64,000 nucleotides of DNA from an uncultured Eubacteriales bacterium (GTDB taxonomy: Bacteria > Bacillota > Clostridia > Oscillospirales > Oscillospiraceae), in NCBI GenBank assembly GCA_900545925.1, contig URAZ01000018.1, positions 9,002 to 73,001 on the forward strand. The letters are read 5' to 3'. The notes below the pieces were generated by a model, which was given only the letters and a program-made list of their open reading frames with translations, did not search any database and was not told the origin of the DNA. The position numbers and the translations under genes were made by a program. Shown here one piece after another: positions 39,278-48,500 of the stretch; positions within the stretch are counted from its first letter, which is position 1; each line of letters opens with the position of its first letter.

Positions 39278-41572
39278 TCAGTCCTGAATCAAGCCCGCTT
39301 CGGTGAATTTGGCGAAGAGGACGTGCGGTGTGATCGGCGCCTGATTGATGGCGACGCCGGTCGCATGATAAATGGCATTGCGGATGGCAGGGGCCGGGGA
39401 GCAGGCGGGCGGCTCGCCCAGCGCCTTGGTGCCGAACGCAGAGGTCGGCTCATAGTTTTCCACAAACTCGGCTTCGAGGTTCGGATGATCCATAAAGGTC
39501 GAAAGTTTGTAGTCAAGCAGGTTATTGTTGAGCGGCCGGCCGGTCTTCTCATCGAACAGCAGCTGCTCGGACAGGCCGTAGCCGATGCCCATGGACATAC
39601 CGCCGTGCACCTGCGCTTCGGCAAGCGCTGGGTTAATGAGTTTGCCGCAATCGTGGACATTGACAATGTTCAGCAGTTTGACCTTGCACATCGGGATATC
39701 AACCTCGACCTCGGCGAACGTGCAGCCGAAGGAATAGGCGTTGTTGCGGATGGTGTAGGTCGATTCCGCTGTCAGATGCTCGGAATGGACCGGGTTATAC
39801 TGCGCGGTCATGGACACCTCGGACAGGCTCATGAGCACACGTCCATCGGTGATACGGACGATGTTGGAGTCGATAATATCCATGTTATAGGTTGCCTGAC
39901 GTGTGACCTCGCAGGCGTATTCGAGAATCTTCCGCTTCAGCAGCTCGGACGTCTGCCGGATGGAGAAGCCTGCGGTGAACGTCTGACGGGAAGCGTATGC
40001 GCCGAGGCCTGTCGGGGTCACATCGGTGTCCTGACAGGACAGAACGTGTACCTTTTTATAATCGGACAGGCCAAGGATCTCCGCGCACATCTGCGCATAG
40101 GCCGTATCTGCGCCCTGACCGATCTCCGTTTCGCCGACCTGCAGATTGACCGTGCCGTCGAGGTTCAGCTGCAGACGGCAGGAGGAGGTTTCCAGCGAAA
40201 TGGGGAAGACGGCGGTGTTGTACCAGAAGGTCGCAAGGCCGATACCGCGGCGGATGGGACCGGTCTGGTTGGCGTAGGCCTTCAGCTTTTCTTCATAGCC
40301 GATGGCCTTCATGCCCTTTTCCATACACTGCCGGTAGGAGTCCTCATAAAGTTCGTTTTTCGAGAAGCCGTCAACGTAGCCGGGCTTCATCAGATTCTGC
40401 CAGCGGTAGGCCAGCGGCGTCATGCCGACAGCCTCTGCGCACTGCTCTGCGTGGGACTCATCCGCGAACGACGCCTGCGGCATGCCATAGCCGCGCATGG
40501 CGCCCGCCGCCGGGCGGTTGGTGAAAACAGTATAGGCATCGCCCTCAAAGTTGGGGCAGGGATAGTGCTGGTTAAAGGAGCCGAGCGCCTTGGCGACAAT
40601 CGAATGGCCGTGGGAGGCGTAGGAGCCCTGGTTGGAGAAGCACTCGACCTTCTTGGCGGCGATGGTGCCGTCCTTGCGCAGCCAGGAGATGATGTGCGTG
40701 CGGATGGCATGGCGGACGCGGTTGGAGACAAACGTCTCTTCGCGTGAGCAGTCAAGCTTGACGCAGCGGCCGCCGACCTGCGTGCAGCACCATGCGCACA
40801 GCGGCTCATAGAGCGCGTCCTGCTTGTTGCCGAAGCCGCCGCCGATGTACGGCTTGACGACGCGGATGTCGCCCCACGGACGGCCCAGCGCCTGTCCGAC
40901 GACACGGCGGATGATGTGCGGGATCTGCGTGGAACTCGTCACGACCAGACGACCGTTTTCCGCGTAGCAGAAGCAGCCGTGGTTTTCAATGTGGCAGTGC
41001 TGTACGGTAGGCGTTTCGTACCAGCCCTCGACTTTGATCAGGCCCGGTTCTTTGATCGCTTCGGCATAATTGCCCGCCGAGGCGGTCGTATGCTTGAGAA
41101 TGTTGTTGGGGAACGCCTCGTGCAGCTGCGGCGCGCCGGGCTCCATGGCCTTCTGCACGTCGAGCACGAACGGCAATTCCTCGTATTCGACCTCAATGGC
41201 GCGTACGGCCCGCATAGCCGCAACCTCATCCTCGGCGATAACAGCGCACACATCATCGCCATAATAGCGCACATGCTGGTTCAGCAGGTGCCGGTCGGCA
41301 ATATCCTGATGAGACGGGTCCATTGACCACGGGTGGCCAGCCGTGGGGAACGGGATGTCCGGCACATCAAAGCAGGTCAGGATCTTGACAACGCCGGGAA
41401 TTTTCTCGGCCTTGCTGATGTCAACCGACTTGACGAAGCCGTGTGCAATGGTCGAATGCTTGACTCTGACAATCAGCGCATCCTTTGGGGCCAGATCATC
41501 ATAGTATTTCGTCCGGCCGGTCGCCTTGTCAAAGGCGTCAACACGAACCTCGCTTCTGCCTACGATGTTCAT
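39278..41572 (-). CDS. xdhA: Molybdenum hydroxylase molybdopterin-binding large subunit
   Basis: This 764-residue catalytic subunit of a xanthine dehydrogenase-family enzyme contains the aldehyde oxidase/xanthine dehydrogenase a/b hammerhead domain and molybdopterin-binding domain (GGGFGNKQD, AMRGYGMPQ, QVGETEIGQGADT, and near the end GEPPACSPAPAI with the active-site Glu). ATG 41572 has GGAGG 8 bases upstream; the frame extends 21 codons further without a site. Substrates in the family include purines and other heterocycles; the actual one is not clear. A cofactor nucleotidyltransferase gene is divergent. Confidence 0.93.
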   Translation of the reverse strand: MNIVGRSEVRVDAFDKATGRTKYYDDLAPKDALIVRVKHSTIAHGFVKSVDISKAEKIPGVVKILTCFDVPDIPFPTAGHPWSMDPSHQDIADRHLLNQHVRYYGDDVCAVIAEDEVAAMRAVRAIEVEYEELPFVLDVQKAMEPGAPQLHEAFPNNILKHTTASAGNYAEAIKEPGLIKVEGWYETPTVQHCHIENHGCFCYAENGRLVVTSSTQIPHIIRRVVGQALGRPWGDIRVVKPYIGGGFGNKQDALYEPLCAWCCTQVGGRCVKLDCSREETFVSNRVRHAIRTHIISWLRKDGTIAAKKVECFSNQGSYASHGHSIVAKALGSFNQHYPCPNFEGDAYTVFTNRPAAGAMRGYGMPQASFADESHAEQCAEAVGMTPLAYRWQNLMKPGYVDGFSKNELYEDSYRQCMEKGMKAIGYEEKLKAYANQTGPIRRGIGLATFWYNTAVFPISLETSSCRLQLNLDGTVNLQVGETEIGQGADTAYAQMCAEILGLSDYKKVHVLSCQDTDVTPTGLGAYASRQTFTAGFSIRQTSELLKRKILEYACEVTRQATYNMDIIDSNIVRITDGRVLMSLSEVSMTAQYNPVHSEHLTAESTYTIRNNAYSFGCTFAEVEVDIPMCKVKLLNIVNVHDCGKLINPALAEAQVHGGMSMGIGYGLSEQLLFDEKTGRPLNNNLLDYKLSTFMDHPNLEAEFVENYEPTSAFGTKALGEPPACSPAPAIRNAIYHATGVAINQAPITPHVLFAKFTEAGLIQD

Positions 41573-41657
41573 TCGATTACCTCCATTTGCCGGGTTATAG
41601 GCGGATTTTACGCGTCTGCGCATGAAATCCGCCATTTTTCCACTTTTATTTGTTTTT

Positions 41658-41782
41658 ATTGTAGCATATCCGGATTTGAAGAGAAAGCAAAAGCATTATC
41701 CTACTTTTTGAATAACGAATTTTTTCGTGAATGTCGAAAAAATCGTATGATTCTTGCGCAAATATGCAAAAATAGCTATACT
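41658..41782. promoter_or_regulatory. Divergent promoters of xdh operon and nucleotidyltransferase
   Basis: Rightward: TTGCGC (41754-41759), 17 bases, TATACT (41777-41782). Leftward: -10 TACAAT (41663-41658) with a weak TTTCTC 17 bases upstream. Between them CGAATTTTTTCG and CGAAAAAATCG (about 41716-41745) form an imperfect palindrome, a possible shared operator. Confidence 0.5.
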
Positions 41783-41857
41783 GTTTTGTAGAAAATCACA
41801 AGGAATCGATGATTCCATCGTCTGCGGGTATCAGCGGTTCCTAAAGGAGTACACAAT

Positions 41858-42451
41858 ATGGCTGCATTCTCTGCGCCTCCCATCGGCTGCCTGCTCATGG
41901 CGGCCGGAAATGCTTCCCGTTTTGGAGAAAACAAGTTGACCGCGCGCTTTGACGGGCAAAGCCTGTTCTCGCGGGCACTTGAGGCGATCCCGGCGGGCGT
42001 ATTTGTCCGCGTCACGGTCGTTTCGCAGTATCCCTCGCTTCTGGAAGAGGCTTCGCAAGCGGGCTTCGATGCCATTCTGAACGACCGGCCAGAGGACGGC
42101 ATCAGCCGCACCATTCGCCTCGGCACACGGGCGATGGCGGACTGTGCCGGAATCTTATACATGGTCGCCGACCAGCCGCTGCTGCAGGCCGGAACGGTAC
42201 GACGCATTGTGGACGCATGGCAGGAACACCCGAACTGCATTACCGCCGCAGCGCACAACGGAAAGCGCGGCAACCCGTGCCTGTTTCCGTCGCGGTTTTT
42301 CCCGGAACTGTGTGCACTGGAGGCAGACCGCGGCGGCTCATCCGTCATTCGGCGGCACGAAGATGCGCTGCTGCTCGTCGAGGCAGGAGAACGCGAACTG
42401 TTCGACTGCGACACAAAGCAGGCGCTGGAAATTTTGAAGGGTAACGCATAA
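41858..42451 (+). CDS. MocA/MobA-like molybdenum cofactor nucleotidyltransferase
   Basis: This 197-residue protein has the sugar/molybdopterin nucleotidyltransferase fold: GCLLMAAGNASRFGENKL (about 10-27), VADQPLL and NPCLFPSRFF. It probably attaches CMP or GMP to molybdopterin for the divergently encoded hydroxylase; CMP is usual for such enzymes. AAAGGAG precedes the start. Promoter and terminator make it monocistronic. Confidence 0.85.
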   Translation: MAAFSAPPIGCLLMAAGNASRFGENKLTARFDGQSLFSRALEAIPAGVFVRVTVVSQYPSLLEEASQAGFDAILNDRPEDGISRTIRLGTRAMADCAGILYMVADQPLLQAGTVRRIVDAWQEHPNCITAAAHNGKRGNPCLFPSRFFPELCALEADRGGSSVIRRHEDALLLVEAGERELFDCDTKQALEILKGNA

Positions 42452-42525
42452 TTCTTAATCCAGAAGAATTAGTGGGCGTTGAGAAAACCGAAAGAAATCG
42501 TCATTGCTTTGGAATATAAAAGAAA

Positions 42526-42562
42526 CCCCGCAAACAAGTGACCGGCTTGTCTGCGGGGGATT
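42526..42562 (+). terminator. Terminator after the nucleotidyltransferase
   Basis: CCCCGCAAACAAG pairs with CTTGTCTGCGGGG (one mismatch), followed by GATTCTTT. The gap 42,563-42,735 is AT-rich with no gene seen. Confidence 0.7.
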
Positions 42563-42735
42563 CTTTATCAATATGAGGGGAAAATGAAAAAGTGTATATC
42601 GCTTCTTGCATGATTATAATAGCAAGGGTTTATTAAAAAACTTAGCGGCAAGTTTTTAAATAACTATTAAATCCGAAAAAACTTTTTTCGATCAAATGTT
42701 TACAAAAATATCATAATTTTTATCCCCTTATCCTC

Positions 42736-42764
42736 TTGACAAAATCCGGGCACAGGTCTATGAT
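42736..42764 (+). promoter_or_regulatory. Sigma-A promoter of clpB
   Basis: TTGACA (42736-42741), 17 bases, TATGAT (42759-42764): near-consensus. Transcription would start just before the CIRCE element. Confidence 0.85.
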
Positions 42765-42778
42765 GAAGCCAAAGTGAA

Positions 42779-42805
42779 TTAGCACTCACATGTATAGAGT
42801 GCTAA
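42779..42805 (+). promoter_or_regulatory. CIRCE operator (HrcA-binding)
   Basis: TTAGCACTC-N9-GAGTGCTAA, a perfect CIRCE, lies in the untranslated leader directly after the promoter and 23 bases before ATG. HrcA binds CIRCE and represses heat-shock genes until chaperones are overloaded. Confidence 0.95.
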
Positions 42806-42828
42806 CGTTGGAAGAAGAGGTGTGAACT

Positions 42829-45429
42829 ATGAACGCACAAAACTATACACAGAAATCTCTGGAGGCCATTCAGGCCGCCCAGAAACTGACCATTGAAAAT
42901 CAGAACCAGCAGATTGAGCAAATCCATCTGCTGGCCGCACTTTTGAGGCAGGAGAACGGCCTTGTGCCGCAGCTGCTGAAAAAGATGGGTATCACGCTCG
43001 AAAGCTTTGAGGCTGCGGTCGATGCAGAGTTAGGAAAACTCCCGCGCGTGACCGGCTCGGGCCGTGAGGCAGATAAATATTATGTTGCGCGTGCCGTTGA
43101 TACGGCGCTGAACAGCGCGGAAGACATCGCAAAGCAGATGAAGGACGAATATGTCTCCGTCGAGCATCTGTTTTTGTCCCTGATTGAAAATGCGGATGCA
43201 ACGCTGAAAAATCTGTTCCGTCCGTACCAGATCACGAAGGAGGCCTGTCTGCAGGCACTGCAGTCGGTGCGCGGCAATCAGCGCGTAACGTCCGACACGC
43301 CGGAGGATACCTATGAGGCGCTTGCCAAATACGGTACGGATCTGGTCAAGCGCGCGCGGGAACAGAAAATGGATCCGGTCATCGGCCGTGACGATGAAAT
43401 CCGAAACGTCATCCGCATTTTGTCCCGTAAGACGAAGAACAACCCTGTGCTGATCGGCGAACCGGGCGTCGGTAAGACGGCCATCGTCGAGGGGCTTGCA
43501 CAGCGCATTGTCGCAAACGAGGTTCCGAAGTCCCTGCAGGACAAGACGATCTTTTCACTCGACATGGGCGCATTGATCGCGGGCGCAAAGTACCGCGGCG
43601 AATTTGAGGAACGTCTGAAGGCCGTGCTGGCCGAGGTCAAAAAGTCCGAAGGGCGTATCATCCTGTTTATCGATGAACTGCATACCATTGTCGGTGCGGG
43701 CAAGACCGAGGGCTCCATGGACGCGGGCAATCTGCTAAAGCCGATGCTCGCGCGCGGTGAACTGCACTGCATCGGCGCAACCACGCTGGACGAATACCGC
43801 CAGTATATCGAAAAGGATCCCGCGCTCGAGCGCCGGTTCCAGACCGTTCTGGTGCAGGAACCGACCGTCGAGGATACCATTGCCATCCTGCGTGGTCTGG
43901 AATCCCGCTATGAGGTCTTCCATGGCGTCAAGATCACAGACAATGCAATCATTGCCGCCGCAACGCTCTCGAACCGCTATATCACCGACCGTTTCCTGCC
44001 TGACAAGGCCATTGACCTCATTGATGAGGCCTGCGCCATGATCCGAACGGAAATGGACTCCATGCCGACCGAACTGGATGTCATCAACCGCAAGATCATC
44101 CAGATGCAGATTGAGGAAGCAGCGCTCAAAAACGAGGACGATGAACTTTCCAAGGCGCGGCTGACGGAACTGCAAAAGGAACTGGCCGAACAGCGCGAAA
44201 CGTTCAACTCCATGAAAGCCAAATGGGAAAACGAGAAGAACGCAATCGGCCGCGTGCAGCAGCTGCGCGAACGCATCGAGCAGATCAACCGCGATATTGA
44301 ATCTGCCGAACAGAGTTACGATCTCGAAAAGGCCGCGAAGCTGAAGTACGGCGATCTGCCCGAAGCGAAAAAGCAGCTGGAGCAGGAGGAAAAACTGGCG
44401 CAAAGCAGCAAGGAGACGAGTTTGCTCCGCAACAAGGTCACGGAGGAGGAAATTGCCAAGATCATCGAGCGCTGGACGGGTATCCCGACCGCAAGACTGA
44501 TGGAGGGCGAACGCGACAAGCTGCTGCATCTCGAAGATACGCTGCACAAGCGTGTTGTCGGCCAGGATGAGGCCGTGCGCGTCGTCTCTGAGGCTATCCA
44601 GAGAAGCAGAGCAGGCATTCAGGACCCGAACCGGCCGCTCGGCTCGTTCCTGTTCCTTGGCCCTACCGGCGTTGGCAAGACAGAACTGGCCAAGACGCTG
44701 GCAGAGGCGCTGTTTGACGATGAAAAGAATCTGGTGCGGATCGATATGTCGGAGTATATGGAGAAATTCTCCGTGTCGCGTCTGATCGGTGCGCCTCCCG
44801 GATATGTGGGCTACGAGGAGGGCGGCCAGCTGACCGAAGCCGTGCGCCGCAGACCGTATTCCGTCATTCTGTTTGACGAGATCGAAAAAGCGCACCCGGA
44901 CGTGTTCAACATTCTGCTGCAGGTGCTCGACGACGGTCGTATCACCGACTCGCAGGGCCGCACGGTGGACTTCAAGAACACCATCATCATTCTGACCTCG
45001 AATCTCGGTTCACAGGCCATTCTGGACGGCATCACACCGGAGGGCGAGATCTCTGAGGATGCGAAAAACGAGGTGCAGACGCTTCTGCGCCGCAATTTCC
45101 GCCCGGAGTTCCTCAACCGGCTGGACGAGATTGTGTTCTATAAGCCGCTGTCGAAGGAGAATATCACCGGCATTATCGACTTGCAGATCGCGGCGCTCAA
45201 CAAGCGCCTTGCCGACAAGCAGCTTAAATGCGAGTTGACTCCGGCGGCAAAGTCGTTCGTCATTGACGCAGCCTATGACCCGCAGTTCGGCGCAAGACCG
45301 CTGCGCCGGTATCTGCAGCACACGGTCGAAACACTTCTTGCCCAGCGCATCCTGCGCGGCGACGTGCTGCCCGGCCAGACGCTGGTCTGCGACGTGCAGC
45401 ACGGCGAACTGGTCATCAACGCAAAATAA
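42829..45429 (+). CDS. clpB: ClpB disaggregase
   Basis: This 866-residue AAA+ protein has an N-terminal domain (about 1-145), nucleotide-binding domain 1 with Walker A GEPGVGKT (about 205-212), a coiled-coil middle domain (about 405-525) rich in Glu/Lys/Gln that identifies ClpB rather than ClpC, and nucleotide-binding domain 2 with Walker A GPTGVGKT. It pulls apart protein aggregates with DnaK. Full length. GAAGAGGTG ribosome site. Control by CIRCE, rather than CtsR alone, is visible in the leader. Confidence 0.97.
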   Translation: MNAQNYTQKSLEAIQAAQKLTIENQNQQIEQIHLLAALLRQENGLVPQLLKKMGITLESFEAAVDAELGKLPRVTGSGREADKYYVARAVDTALNSAEDIAKQMKDEYVSVEHLFLSLIENADATLKNLFRPYQITKEACLQALQSVRGNQRVTSDTPEDTYEALAKYGTDLVKRAREQKMDPVIGRDDEIRNVIRILSRKTKNNPVLIGEPGVGKTAIVEGLAQRIVANEVPKSLQDKTIFSLDMGALIAGAKYRGEFEERLKAVLAEVKKSEGRIILFIDELHTIVGAGKTEGSMDAGNLLKPMLARGELHCIGATTLDEYRQYIEKDPALERRFQTVLVQEPTVEDTIAILRGLESRYEVFHGVKITDNAIIAAATLSNRYITDRFLPDKAIDLIDEACAMIRTEMDSMPTELDVINRKIIQMQIEEAALKNEDDELSKARLTELQKELAEQRETFNSMKAKWENEKNAIGRVQQLRERIEQINRDIESAEQSYDLEKAAKLKYGDLPEAKKQLEQEEKLAQSSKETSLLRNKVTEEEIAKIIERWTGIPTARLMEGERDKLLHLEDTLHKRVVGQDEAVRVVSEAIQRSRAGIQDPNRPLGSFLFLGPTGVGKTELAKTLAEALFDDEKNLVRIDMSEYMEKFSVSRLIGAPPGYVGYEEGGQLTEAVRRRPYSVILFDEIEKAHPDVFNILLQVLDDGRITDSQGRTVDFKNTIIILTSNLGSQAILDGITPEGEISEDAKNEVQTLLRRNFRPEFLNRLDEIVFYKPLSKENITGIIDLQIAALNKRLADKQLKCELTPAAKSFVIDAAYDPQFGARPLRRYLQHTVETLLAQRILRGDVLPGQTLVCDVQHGELVINAK

Positions 45430-45436
45430 TAATCAA

Positions 45437-45476
45437 GGGGCATGCTACAAGCTTCTGCTGCAGCATGCCCCCTTTT
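45437..45476 (+). terminator. Terminator of clpB
   Basis: GGGGCATGCT (45437-45446) pairs with AGCATGCCCC (45462-45471), followed by TTTTT. Confidence 0.85.
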
Positions 45477-45490
45477 TGTGCGCACGCAGA

Positions 45491-45525
45491 AAACCGCCCC
45501 CGGCTTTGTGAACCGGGGGCGGTTT
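45491..45525 (-). terminator. Terminator of the giant surface protein gene
   Basis: AAACCGCCCCCGG and CCGGGGGCGGTTT flank a 9-base loop, just beyond the minus-strand stop codon. Confidence 0.85.
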
Positions 45526-45536
45526 TAAATCTGGAA

Positions 45537-48500
45537 TTATTCAAAGGTGAGGAAGCGGTGGAGCATGACGGCGACCTGAGCGCGGGTGGCGTTGCCCTTT
45601 GCGGAGAGGGTCGTCTTGCCGCCGGAGGTGACGCCGGTGATGATGCCGCTGCCGACGGCCCACTGCATCGCCGTGACGGCGAAGGAACTGACCTGCGCCT
45701 GATCGGAGTAGCCGCTCAGAGAACCGGTCACGGACGGGCTGCCCGCGTAGCGGTACAGGATGGCTGCGATCTGCTCACGGGTGATGTTGCCATCCGGGTC
45801 AAAGGTCGTGGCGGTCGCGCCGTTGACAATGCCCTTGTTGGAGGCCCAGAGAACCGCGTTGTAGTAATACTGGCCCTGCTTGTTGTCGGTGAACTTGTTG
45901 GTGATACCGGTAACAGAGGGTTCGCCTGCCGCGCGGTAGAGAACCGTGACGAGCATGGCGCGGGTCATCTTGGCGCCCGGCCCGAAGAGTTTCGGGTTCT
46001 TGGTGTTGTTGCCCTTGATGATGTCGTTCATGTACATGAAATCGACCGAGTTGGCTGCCCACTTGTAAGAACCGCTCACATCGGTGAACTGGTTGGAAGC
46101 CGTCTGCTGGTTGACCTTAAAGGACAGAGTGCCCTTCGTGCTGCCGTCGATGGTGTAGCTGACCTCGACGCTCTTGCTGTCGGCCAGCGGCAGGACATAG
46201 AGGCTGTCCAGGCTGTTGGAGCCAGAGAAGTAGAACTTCGTGCTGCCGAGATCCTTGCTGGTCAGCGCAGTGCAGTTCTTGATGCTGGTGTAGGCGGAGT
46301 AAAGCTTACCGCCGACGATGCGGTCAATGGTGATGTAGGTGCTGCCGGTGGCGTTATCCGGCGTGAGTTCGTTTGCAATGCCCATGGAGCGGAAGGACGC
46401 GCCGGTGGAGTTCAGCGTGTGGGTGTCGTTGACATAGACCACAAGCTGGCCGTTCATCTGGCCGGACGAGCCGCTTGCCGTGAAGGGGATGGTCACGGTG
46501 TACTTCGACGTGGTGCTGCCCGCGATGAAGTAGACGTTCTTCAGCAGGTTCGAGCCGGTCGAGACGCTGTAGGACTCGCTGCCGACCTTGCCGGAACTGG
46601 TCGTGCTGCCCTTGTACAGCGCGCCGTGGGAATTGCTGTTCGTGCCGAAGGTCACGGTGCTCAGACCGGAGCCGTAGACGCGCTGGAAGTCGCTGACGGA
46701 CATCTGCTGCTTTTCATTGGCGGAGATGTGGTATTCAACCGTGTTTGCGCTGGTCATGACATTGATCGTGCCGGTCGCGACCTGGGCGCTGCCATCATAG
46801 GCGGCGTACCTGATGGTGTGCGTGCCGGTGGTTCTCGTCGGACGGTAGACCATCTTGCTGACTTCGCTGGCAGAATACTTGATCGTCGTGCTGACCGTGC
46901 CGGACATGGCGCTCGAGGTATAGAGCGTACCGTTGGCCGGGGACTCAAAGGTAAAGGTGCTGGGCGTGACCTTCGCGGCGGTCTTGACTGCCGCGGCAAG
47001 CTTGCTGCCGTCGAGCTGGACGTAGGTTTCGTTCTCGCCGAGCGTCACATTGACGGCGTCCGCATCGGGAACCGTGACGGTGAACGCCTTTTCAGCGGCA
47101 TACTTCTTCGCGCCGATGGTCGTCTCAGCCTTGATGGTGACCTGACCGCCAGCCTTGGCCGTCGCGGTGACGGAGGGGCTGCTGTTGGTGCTGGTTTTGC
47201 TGGAAAGCTTGACAATATTCTCGTCGCTCGAGGTCCATGTGATCGTATAGGTCTTGCCGGTCACATTGGTCAGCTTTCCGTTGACATACTCCTGCGGCAC
47301 GCCGGTGATGGTGAACGTCTCGCCGGCCTTTACCGCAGTCGGTTTGAAGGTGATCTCAATGTGGTTCTCACCAGTGATGGTGATGCTTGCCTTGCGGGTT
47401 TCCGCGTACTTGCCGTCGCTCGTCGTGACGCGGCAGTAGAACACATAAGTACCCGTGCCGGTGATATACTGCTTGATATTGCTCAGGACCGAACGCATGG
47501 GGCTGGTCTTGGACGCAGGATCGGTATAGATTGCACGGTCTGCACCGTTCGACTGGTCGCTGTTCATGTACCAGACCACGGATTTGATCGTACCCGTCGA
47601 AACCGACGCCGTCATAGCCAGATCAGCAAAGGTATCGGTAAGCTTGTACGCCGCGTTTGCGGGCTGCTCCGTAAAGGAAATGTCGGAGAAAGTCACTTTC
47701 CCGGTTGTCGTAACGCCTGCGTCCGCAAGGTCATTTCTGTTGTAGAAGAATTCCTTTGTAGCCGTTTTGAGGCCATCGAGCGTGTATTTGAACTGCTTGC
47801 TGCCATCGGTATTCGTCACAACACTTGCGTTCTTGACCGGCAGTCCATAAATTGCCGTCTCATCCGCGTAAATGCTGGTCTGGATCTCGACCTTGGCCGA
47901 TTCCTGCTCAAACATGCTCTTGAGTTCAGCGTCCGTCATTCTGCCGACCGTCTCACCGATGCTCGGCTCTTCCTTAATCTGATACGCACGGCCCTGATAG
48001 ACCGTGACGGAATAGGTCGCCGTTACATTGCCATCGACCTTCGCGGTGATCGTCGCCGTGCCAGGTGCGACAGCCTTGATCGTCGCGGTCGCCGAATCCT
48101 TGTCCGACTTCGTTTCACTTACCTTTGCAACGGCGGGGGCAGAGCTTGTCCACTCGATGCGGGAGTACGCATTTCTCCGATCCGTTTCACTGTTAAGCAG
48201 CGAGTCAGGCGCCTTGATGCGCGCGGTCAGTGTGAGCTCGGGGAAGATCAGCTTGGAGTTTTTAACATCTGTGTCGCTCTTATCATGATTATAGTTTGAA
48301 TCCTGCAGGCCGAAGACCATCGTGCCGTTGTCCAGCAGTGTTTGCAGACGGGAAGTCTTCCCGTTATACGTCACGCTCTCGCTGTTCATGACTTCGAGCG
48401 CTGTAACAGACATACCCTTATTCTTGATGCTGACCGTGCAGACAGCATAAGAACCAACAAGTTTTCCTTCCTCGGCATCCTTATATGTCTTGCCAGCATT

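Noticed and set aside
38369..40747. 792-codon + strand frame across the hydroxylase genes
   Set aside because: His/Arg/Asp-rich shadow of GC-rich minus-strand genes with clear cofactor motifs.
42452..42735. Possible small gene between the nucleotidyltransferase and clpB
   Set aside because: AT-rich, only short frames, explained by a terminator and the clpB promoter region.
45491..45525. CCCCCGG..CCGGGGG as another C/G-tract operator
   Set aside because: Hairpin with 9-base loop, at the 3' end of the surface gene with a T-run; a terminator.
45465..48299. 944-codon + strand frame across the surface protein gene
   Set aside because: Shadow of the 1301-residue Ig-like/SLH gene; no signal, no domain, and it begins inside two terminators.
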